A stretch of 64,000 nt of DNA from Hybos culiciformis. Its lineage: Eukaryota > Arthropoda > Insecta > Diptera > Hybotidae. The stretch is taken from positions 150,270,444-150,334,443 of the forward strand of contig OZ023273.1 of assembly GCA_964007475.1 (NCBI GenBank), written 5' to 3'. A program made the translations under genes and the position numbers. The notes under the pieces were generated by a model that worked only from the letters and a program-made list of their open reading frames with translations, searched no databases and was not told the DNA's origin. Shown piece by piece: positions 11,465 to 20,017 of the stretch (position 1 is the stretch's first letter; every line of letters starts with the position of its first letter).

Positions 11465-11785
11465 TTATGTCCAAGGATTTGGCCTGACAACGAAAATGTC
11501 TAAAATTGAGTTTTTATGAAAATTGAAACAAGCGTAAACGTCGATCGTATAAATTAAAATAAACTGTTTAACTCCTACACTTGTTTTGGAATGAAGGAAA
11601 TAAAAAACAATACTTAGCCAATTTTGTATTTTTTTTATTTCATATTTATTGTGAATCCTTTTTTTTCTGTATTCTAAGAAAATTTTAATATATACTTTTA
11701 TTTTTCCACTGCTAACGATCGAGGCAGGGTCCGTTATGTTCATATTCTAAGCGTCTTACTGGTTGAGCTACGTCCTATGATAATT
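11465..11785 (-). mobile_element. Possible tRNA-derived SINE
   Basis: The minus strand from about 11780 begins 'ggacgtagctcaaccagtaa', close to a tRNA A box (TRGCNNAGYNGG), and about 50 nt later has 'gcctcgatcg', a weak B-box match. The body then becomes A-rich. It cannot be folded into a clean tRNA cloverleaf. The reading frame over this stretch has no recognisable product. Confidence 0.3.
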
Positions 11786-11858
11786 TTTCGCAATCAAAAG
11801 AAAATTTACAAAATTTACAAAATATTTCTGAAGACAATTAAAATTTATTAAATTATTT

Positions 11859-12347
11859 TATAGTAGATTATTGTATATGTAAACTAAATTAGTTATTAAT
11901 TAAGAGTTCTGTATACACAAAAATACATTGACACGAGTCAATACTTATATCACGAGACCGAAGGACGAGTGATATAAATTGACAAGTGTCAATGTGTTTT
12001 TGTGTAAATACAGAACGAGTTGTATAACAAATTTTGTTTACATATCCAATATACTGTTTTAATACGTAGGGAGAGGTAGTTGCAAAGAGAGAATATTTTT
12101 TCTTCTCATTTTTTCTCTTTTTTTTTTGTATTTGGCTATATTGAAATATTGTGAGAGATATTATGTTTGTTTAGGTATTACGTAATATTCAATACGATTT
12201 CATTATTCACGCAGATGCATCTAAATTTTTTCATTATTTACGCATATGCATCTAAATGATTGCATGTGTATTGACGCATATAATACTCCATTTAGTGATC
12301 TAAATTCTATAGCACTAAAAACAACATAACGATCCCCAACGCATTAA
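11859..12347 (-). mobile_element. 0.5-kb element with a long terminal palindrome, copy B
   Basis: Inverted copy of 9344-9840, about 490 bp and highly similar: starts 'tatagtagattattg', ends 'cgatccccaacgcattaa'. It retains the central 'gaccgaaggacgag' hairpin. The sequence between copies A and B keeps the orientation of array unit 3, so these look like two insertions rather than the arms of one inverted segment. Confidence 0.75.
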
Positions 12348-13584
12348 AATATATTATACTGTAACTTTTCTGCCTAATTCTACCTAAATATTTTAAATAT
12401 TCTTTAAATATTCTTTAAAAAATAAACAGAATGGTTGACCGATTTTGCTTGGGTCGGAAAAATGAATTTAAATTTAAATTGGTATAATAGAGAGCACCAA
12501 AAAGTAAAAAATAAAACTCCTAATCCAAGAAAATAATTTTTTTCTGTTACAATAATAAAAATTAAAATCTCATATCGTTTGCGACTTTGTTTCGAAAATT
12601 ACAAATAAAAGGGACCTGTGTTGAGAATAACTGTATGAAATAAAAACGATTTTAACTCGAATTTCGAGTAAGGTGCGATTACTAGTATTTGTATTAAAAT
12701 ACGAAATATTCATGCATTTTCTAATAAATATTTACTTTGGAATGTAAATGTTTGACAAGATTTGTTAAATCATATTTAACACCTTTATTCAAAATGAGTG
12801 AAAGTTTCAAAAAGAATCTATATACATATACGATGTGCATGTGCAATGTTTATTCTATAAAAGATTATACATACAACATACAACGAATGGTAATGTTAAA
12901 AATGATAATTTACATTTAATTTTTGTATTCTTTTTCGCAAAAATAAATTTTTTTTTAAATTCAACATTTCTCGTATCCTCATGGAAAAATGATTCCGTAA
13001 TAAAATAAATAACAAATTATTTATACAATTGAGTACGGTCATAGCAATGTCTTTCTATAATATATTTTAATAATTTTAAGTAGGTTTTATTATTTTAAAA
13101 AAATTGGAAAAGATCTTCTTATCAATATTATGTGGTTTTGAAAATTTTAGTTATCTAAATCGATAATTCAATAATTGAAATTAAATTTAAAAATCCAAAT
13201 AAAAAGTGTGATTAAATTTAACATAAAAAATTATATTTTGAACAATTTCCTGGTTTTTTTTCCTCTTTTTTTTTTTTTTTGTCAAAATTACGAAATTATT
13301 AATTATGGTCAAAAATGAACTGATAATAAAATTGAGTTATTAAGTTTTATTTACTTATAAATCCATATTATGAGCGTATGTAATATTTTAATATATTCGT
13401 TTTTTTCAAAGCTTAAATAACTTATATATGATTTATAAAAAATTTTTTTAATATTTTTTGTAAATTTTTTAATTTTTAAATAATCACTTTGATATACTTA
13501 GACAGCGATGTATTACGTAAACACAAGACTTAATAAAATTTCTTTTTAATATAATGCTTTTTTTTTATAATATAACGATTATTT

Positions 13585-14370
13585 TTATTTAGAGAATAAT
13601 ATGCTTAATATTGCTAAAATTAAAAATAAAATATTATTTGGCATTATGCGGAACGAAAACGAGCAATCCATTTCTTTTTTAACAATTTCAAAAGTGTTTT
13701 CGATTACTTTACCGATATCTTTCTTGCAATCTTTTGTAGCTGTTATGGTACATTTTCCAAAACTTTTAATTCCATCGCATGGATTTGAATCATCATTTTT
13801 TTTCTTTGATGACATACTTGATTCAAGACACTTTTGAAAATCAGCATCAAGTTTTGTTTGCAAGCACTCATCGAACTCTTCACTAATAATAATTTTCAAA
13901 TTTTTGGCATCATTTTCACAGGCAAAATTTAAGAAACTATCTATAACGTTTATATATTTATCAATATCTTTTTTTTCATCTGCCGTCATGCATTTTTTAA
14001 GTTTTGGTTTCAAAATTGTAATACATTCCATTACTTCAGAATGTTTATTGCATAATGCACTTTCTAAATCATTTGCATCAATTTTTTTAAAGCATTTTTG
14101 AACTTCTATAATACTTTCTAAAATATCTGAATAAGCTTCGTCACCTTGCGTAACCAACTTGCATTGAGCTTCTAAGATGCCCTGAATCATTTCTGGTATG
14201 TTTAAATCATTACTTTTAAACATATTCTTAAAATCTATATAATTTTCTGACGAAATGCGATGATTTAATTTGGTGTTATTTGTATTCAAAATCTCTGCTG
14301 TTTTAATGTTCATTATATTAAACATTGAAATTGATAGAATTGTGAATAAAATATTAAAATGTAGCCCCAT
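13585..14370 (-). CDS. Secreted cysteine-rich protein, copy 3 (DUF1397 / 27 kDa haemolymph glycoprotein-like), divergent
   Basis: Single-exon frame of 261 residues. The signal peptide is identical to copies 1 and 2 (first difference at residue 25, EEIL to AEIL). The mature region is strongly diverged but keeps 12 cysteines at alignable places, EAQCKLVTQGDEAY, FACENDA, the SMSSKKKND linker and NPCDGI. The C-terminal tail is the same as in copy 2 (FRIMPNNILF...), a GPI-signal or membrane-anchor candidate. The stop codon again lies inside AATAAA (13584-13589). A diverged middle between near-identical ends, together with the shared promoter, suggests either constraint plus diversifying selection or gene conversion of the ends. 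Probably functional; role unknown. Confidence 0.83.
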   Translation of the reverse strand: MGLHFNILFTILSISMFNIMNIKTAEILNTNNTKLNHRISSENYIDFKNMFKSNDLNIPEMIQGILEAQCKLVTQGDEAYSDILESIIEVQKCFKKIDANDLESALCNKHSEVMECITILKPKLKKCMTADEKKDIDKYINVIDSFLNFACENDAKNLKIIISEEFDECLQTKLDADFQKCLESSMSSKKKNDDSNPCDGIKSFGKCTITATKDCKKDIGKVIENTFEIVKKEMDCSFSFRIMPNNILFLILAILSILFSK

Positions 14371-14479
14371 TGTGATTTTTTTGTAATAAAAAAAAAATTA
14401 ATTTACTTTAAAAGTGGAACGTTACCTATACGGTTTGAAGTTTTTAAAAGACTTAATTAAAAATAATAGAAAAACACAA

Positions 14480-14487
14480 ATTTTATA
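14480..14487 (-). promoter_or_regulatory. TATA box of copy 3
   Basis: TATAAAAT on the minus strand at the same spacing as in the other two copies. It lies in an upstream block still very similar to theirs, although the rest of unit 3 has diverged. Confidence 0.55.
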
Positions 14488-15195
14488 CCTTGATATAAAT
14501 TATTATTTACTAAAATTAAAATAAAAAATAGATAATGGTTTGTAATAACTTTCCAATTTTCCTGATAACAGTGTCTCTATGTCTCTTCTATGTAATTTGA
14601 TAACAATATATGTACATCTAATTAATATTTTGAACATATTACACTCAAAGAAAAACAACGATCAATGTAACTGATATCGTTATTAATCCAACAAAATCGT
14701 TATCACTAAGAAGCCAACAAAGCCTTTTGCTAATAAAATAATGAATTTTCAACACAACAAATCAATTTTATAAACTTTTTTGTTAAAGTTTGACAAATCG
14801 TTGTAAATGTTTTTAATAATATTTTCTAACAACCCAACACATAATTCAAGTAGAGAAATTGTGGAAATTAACACCGAACGACCGAACTTCCGTGGAATAA
14901 TGGCAAACGAAGATCAACATGACGGTTGTTTGGATTGTTGTTGAATTTTCATTCGAATTTTTTTCAGATTTTTTTCAATTAGTTCTACCGAATAGCTATG
15001 GTAGTGGCAAAAAACTCCCTAAAGTTCCTAGTACGCTGCACCGTAAGAAAACACAGTATCGTTATTTTAACAAAATAAACTATAGGTATGTTGAAAATTT
15101 TTATTTAATTTTTTTAATTGGTTTTTTTTTTAAATATTAAGATTACCTTAAAATTAATTCTGATAAATCAGGTCTAATTATAAGAGATCTTATAC

Positions 15196-16071
15196 ATAAA
15201 TTAAATTTAATTCTCGAGTCTGATAGAATATTTGTCAAAAATTTAAAATTATTTTTTTCCGTTTTTTCACATTCTTGCTGACTGAAATAAAATTGCAATA
15301 TTGAAAAAAAAATTATTTAATTTTCAAGAATTGTATGTTCCACATTAAATCTAGACTTAAATTAAGACATAAAGAATTATTTTTGAGCCTCTTTGAAAGT
15401 GGATAATAAATGAATAAAATTCTTTTTTCTCAGGAAAAATATATTCAAAATCCATTTGCATATTAAAATTACAAAATAATACTTTTTTTTTCTAGGTGAG
15501 AAAAATGTTACATGAGGATGAGATCATGAAAAATACTTCTTTTTCGTGGTTTTTCTTTTTTATTTATTTTATGTGGTATATTATTGTCCTTGTATTTTCA
15601 ATACAATGTTCATTATAATGTATATATTCACAATTTTTTAGTTTTATGAATATTTTCACCTGTTGTTGTAAAAAAAAAATAATAAGTAATAACTCGCATA
15701 TATTTACGTATTTAAATTATAATTTGAAAAAATATACACAATATAAATATATCCATGTTTGTTGAACTGAAGAGGGATAAAAAACCTAAGCAACTTTTAT
15801 GGAATAAAATTTTGATTTACAATGCAAATTAAAAGAAACTTTCATTCTCTATGTTGTAATTATAGTTAAGTATATAAGAATACAAATGTTTATATAAATC
15901 AAAAAATTGTAATGTTTTTCATCCAATTGACATGAGTCATTAATTTTTAGCTTAACTTTTGAGGGGCCCTGTCGATGAGATTGTAACTCGAAACTGACTG
16001 TATAGGTATGTTTTATAAATAAAAATTTGAATAAAAATAAAAACTATAGGTTTTAATTAAAATGAATAAAT
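15196..16071. other. Non-coding stretch right of the array
   Basis: AT-rich sequence with scattered poly-T tracts. I see no gene, RNA or delimited mobile element in it. Confidence 0.55.
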
Positions 16072-16448
16072 TCCACTAAAAATTAACATTGGTAAAAATT
16101 TTTAGTGATTTTACATGAATTATCGTTGGTTTTTTCTATCCAACGATAATTCATGAACTATTACATTTTGTTTTTCCAAAATGTAAATTTTCACCTGGTT
16201 TGTACTTTTACCGTTTTACAGAATGTAGTTTTAGACGCCAAAACCATCCAATTTTACTTTATTTACTAAAAATACATATTACTTTTCCAGAATCTATGTA
16301 ATTTTAATAGAAATTTGTGTAAAAACTCAATTTGATTTGCAAAAGTACAAAAAATTCCATGAAAAAAATTTTACCTGGTAGGTACTGTAAATTTACGTGG
16401 CTAGCAGTGTAAAGTTTTGTGTAATTTTACATTAGTTTTTACAGTGAA
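16072..16448. mobile_element. Probable MITE with two internal hairpins
   Basis: Left part contains a perfect 11-bp stem 'cactaaaaatt'/'aatttttagtg' (16074-16107), followed by a perfect 16-bp stem 'catgaattatcgttgg' with a 10-nt loop (16114-16155). The right end reads 'aattttacattagtttttacagtga', roughly inverse to the left end. The boundary and target duplication are not clear. Confidence 0.45.
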
Positions 16449-17576
16449 CCATGGAATCTATCGATTCGATAATAAAACATACATATACGTAAGTTATCTT
16501 TTTCGTCATTGCACTATAGATTCTAGAACTTTCTGCAATAGTAAGTACGTTCTATTATTATTTTATCAATGAATTTTTATCTGAACTGATAATCGTATAT
16601 AGATAAAATAAAAGTTATTCACTACAGTAGATAAGAAAAAATCAGTAGAAAATTACAATTTTTGATTATTGATAGTATACTATAATAATCATATATAGAA
16701 AATTAATTTTTATGAAAAAGTATTTCATGTTATGTAGTCTATAGTAAATTAATTAATTGAGTTGGGGGTGTATCTTAACACCACTGCACTTCAAGGCAAT
16801 AAATTGCCATGAAAACTTTACCATCACTCTCATATACATGCTAATACGAGAGGAGAGGGCTCGGTACGAAGCATGCAATGGAAAATTAATATTACCACCA
16901 AACGATGCATCAGAAAAGAAGAATCAAGCATCAGAAAAGAAAACAAAAAAGAATTATAGAAAAAAACATAAAACACTAAGAACAAGTCTCGTTTCTGATA
17001 AACAACGAAATCACTAGTGACATGTCACATAACACAAGAATAGTTTCCCTTGAAAAAAAAAAAAAAAAATTTTAAAGGAAGAAGATTAGTAGAGGAGTAG
17101 ATTAAAAAAAAATAAAGTAAAGTATATAACAGGGGTGGCCAGACTTTATCCCGACAGAAGCCGAAATTACAAAAATCAGAATTGTCGAGAGCCGCAATTA
17201 GAAATTGTTTTAAATATATCGTCGGTCTCATTCAAAAATCACGAAACTGCTGGATTTGAATTTTTTTTTCCTTTTTTTTTAGTACATTTTGGTACTTTGT
17301 GGAAATTGGAAATAGTCTTACGGATAATTTATGAGCTTTCGACTTCTAACTTTGAACATATTAAAATTTAAGTTTTTTATAATTTTTCTACAATATAGGA
17401 CAAACGAAACCGACGAAATGTAAACTCTCTTTATTGTCATTCTTCGCATTTATCTTTATATTCATTCATAATTTATGTAAAAAAATTCGCATGCATATGT
17501 TTATTTATGTATAAAAAAAATTATATGACAACCAATACATTACATAAGAAAACGGTTTTTTTTTGGGATCGTGTCG

Positions 17577-18395
17577 AAATTCTGTATTGCAAAATTCTTT
17601 GTTGCAAAATATTGTACAACAAAAAAAATTCTGGATTGCAAAATTCTGTATTGAAAAAAATTTTATGAATAAATTCTGTATGTAGAAAATTCTGTTTGAC
17701 AAAATTCTGCTACAGTAAAATTCTGCTACATCAAAATTCTGTATGGACAAAATTCACTTATAGTAAAAACTAAAAACGGAGATAATTATTATCTTTTTTT
17801 ATATATAACAAATTTTGTTAATTAGATAACTCTTTTTTTAATATTCAATAAATTTAATATGATGTACAAATTTTAATAACAAAAATCATATCAAAAAAAT
17901 TTTCTAACAATAGGTACCGTGCTATAATTTTTTTTTGATTCTCTGTAGCTGTCCTATTCTTATCAAAATTCGTCAAGTTTTGATAACGATTATTTTTCGC
18001 TAATTTTAACTGAAAACAAAAAAAAAATCGGTTGATTGAATTTAAATTTAGTTTACATTTACATAAAAAAATCTACGTACAGATTTTCTGTATTGGAAAA
18101 ATAAAATTAAATATTATGCGCGCTTGTTTTATTTTTCCAATACAGAAAATCTGTACGTAGATTTTTTGTATTGGAAAAATAAAATTAAATATTATGCGCG
18201 CTTGTTTTATTTTTCCAATACAGAATTTTGAAATACAGAATTTTGCAATACAGAATTTTGCAACACAGAATTTTACAATACAGTATTTTGTCAAACAGAA
18301 TTTTTTCTATACAGAATTATGAAATACAGAATTTTGTTAATACAGAATTTTGCTAAACAGAATTTTGGTATACAGAATTATACAATACAGAATTA
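17577..18395. mobile_element. Foldback-like structure of 'acagaattttg' tandem units
   Basis: The left arm (17577-17750) is a run of degenerate 'aaattctgtattgc' units. The right arm (18225-18395) is the inverse, 'acagaattttgcaat' units. Long inverted arms built from short direct repeats are the hallmark of Foldback-type elements. The core contains the hairpins at 18071-18225. Confidence 0.65.
18071..18225. repeat. Perfect 36-bp-arm palindrome followed by a shifted tandem copy
   Basis: Arms 18071-18106 and 18127-18162 are exact reverse complements, beginning 'atctacgtacag' on the outside, with a 20-nt loop containing 'atgcgcgcttg'. The inner part repeats 78 bp further on (18169-18225) with the same loop. 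Confidence 0.9.
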
Positions 18396-18539
18396 AGACC
18401 CCAACCCTTTTTTTTTAAATCGTATTTTTTAAAAACAATTTTAAACAATATTTTTTAGAACGTGGCTAGAGCCGCAGTGAGGAAGAACGAGAGCCGCATG
18501 CGGCTCGCGAGCCGCAGTTTGGCCAAGTATGGTATATAA

Positions 18540-19762
18540 TATAGTCTAAGAGTATCAATTCGTAAAAGAAAATGACCATAATTTTTTTTTTTACCATGTT
18601 AAATATTTCAAAATAATTTTTCTTTTGAAATATTATTTAAAAGTTTTTTTTAAGGCAAAAAGAGTCATGACTAAAATTGAAGCATTAAAATCAATTTTTT
18701 TAACGTCAAACTGAATAAAAAATGTAAAATAAAAAATTTTACTTTTAAATTTCTTTTTCTTTATTATTATTTTTTTTTAACAAAATTTTTGTTTTTTCAA
18801 TTATTGTCTAAAATAGTTATCAAAGGTTTTTATTGAAAAGTTTTTAAAGTTTTTTTCTTTTCTAGATAAAATTTAAAGGTTTTTAAATTGATAAGTAACA
18901 AAAATAAAAGGAACGTCAATTATTATTTTCTTTTTTATTGTTTATGAAATTTGTGGCCTTTAATTATTTTTTTTCGCGATTCATAATAGTTTCTAATATG
19001 AATAATGCATACTAAAGGTATAACTACATACCTAGATTAACAGAAATAAGTACGTTCTACTTTAAGATTTTCACTGGATCGTGTTAATGTTCTGAAGAAA
19101 AAATTCGATATTGCCTACATGCAATGTTGAATTTTTTTTTGTAAAAATTTGTATTTTTTTCTAATTTTTTGATCGTAATTCGTTAAGAGGATCACGTAGG
19201 AATTTTTTTTGGAAATTTTATTCAAAAGCCGATTTAGACAATTTTTTAGTCAAATTTTGAAACAATTTTTTATTCAAAACCCCCGGATTGTTTCATGCTT
19301 TCAAATTGTATATAAATTATTAGAATTGGTTAAGATTAAATTGTCGAAATCTCTTCAAATCTTTTTTAGAAATAAAAAAAAATGTAAAAAAATGTTTGAA
19401 AAATGAGATTGTTGTACTAAATCTGAACTGATTCTAAAAATGTATACTCCATTTTAATGCATTAAACCCCGGGAATGTTTTATTATTTCAAAATTATACT
19501 TTAAAATGATTTAGACCAAATTACAAAAAAAAAAAAAACTAAATCTTCTTTACATGATGATCCTCTTAAGATAAATAAGATATGGTGGAAAATATATGAA
19601 CAGAATAAGAAAAAAGTTTTTTTTTTGCAAATTAAATAAAACGCAAAATTTTAAAATATTGAATTTTGTGCATAAATAATTTTTTCTTAAATAAAAGAAA
19701 AAACTATAAGTAAAGCTATAATTTTTTTAAATAATTTTCTTTGAAATGTGATTTCTTTATTT
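18540..19762. other. Non-coding AT-rich spacer
   Basis: Nothing beyond poly-A/T tracts. Short frames (for example 19209-19406) are lysine-, phenylalanine- and glutamine-rich translations of low-complexity DNA. Confidence 0.5.
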
Positions 19763-20017
19763 GGGGGGCAGACAGTTGCCCAAATGACAATTGACAATCT
19801 GACATTTGCCCACGGACATTTGACAATCTGACATTTGCCAATCCGATATTTGAGTCCCCCGTTCCTTTTCACACCTTTTCAAAATTGAAACAAATTTATT
19901 TCCAACTTTATAGGTAGATTTTTTCAAAAAAAAAAAAGCTGGTCAAATGTCAGATTTGCAAATGTTCATGGCAAATGTCAGATTGTCAAATGTCATTTGG
20001 GCAACTGTCCGGTAATC
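19763..20017 (+). mobile_element. Palindromic MITE with 'acatttgacaatctg' arms, copy 1
   Basis: Starts 'ggggggcagacagttgccc' and ends 'gggcaactgtccggtaatc'. Both arms consist of tandem variants of a 14-15-base unit close to 'gacatttgacaatct', inverted with respect to each other. The core includes 'cgttccttttcacacc'. An opposite-orientation copy is at 27702-27996. I found no flanking duplication for this copy. Confidence 0.75.

Larger units (their letters stand above)
9328..15195. repeat. Tandem array unit 3 (most diverged, enlarged by insertions)
   Basis: Same landmarks as units 1 and 2 ('aacgtgttaaattcaag' at 9841, 'aaaatgagtgaaagtttc' at about 12793, 'tgtgcatgtgcaa' at about 12833, gene at 13585-14370, 'gtaagaaaacacagtatcg' at about 15045). 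It is expanded by two inverted copies of a 0.5-kb element, by two degenerate minisatellites and by about 280 bp inserted upstream of the gene (about 14640-14920). Nucleotide divergence from units 1 and 2 is much higher, except in the promoter and signal-peptide region. Confidence 0.8.
17122..18539. mobile_element. hAT-like element, 1402 bp, with 8-bp target duplications and a nested foldback
   Basis: The element proper is 17130-18531. It begins CAGGGGTGGCCAGACTTT and ends 'gcagtttggccaagtatg', imperfect inverted repeats. A perfect 8-bp duplication GTATATAA flanks it (17122-17129 and 18532-18539). The outer parts are rich in 'gagccgca' motifs (17190, 18470-18515) and the centre is occupied by a foldback structure. 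No intact transposase; short frames over it are repeat artefacts. Confidence 0.8.

Noticed and set aside
9344..12347. The inverted 0.5-kb repeats as the terminal repeats of one large 3-kb transposon
   Set aside because: The DNA between them contains collinear array-unit sequence (9841-10140 and about 11010-11050), so two separate insertions fit better.
16757..17017. 86-residue frame MSWGCILTPLHF as a gene
   Set aside because: Half of it is lysine-rich low complexity; no signal peptide, domain, promoter or splice evidence.
18073..18294. Minus-strand frame with repeated KFCIAKFC motifs that looks like a cysteine-rich repeat protein
   Set aside because: It is the translation of the 'acagaattttg' tandem repeats and the 78-bp palindrome copy of a foldback element; no start context or conservation.
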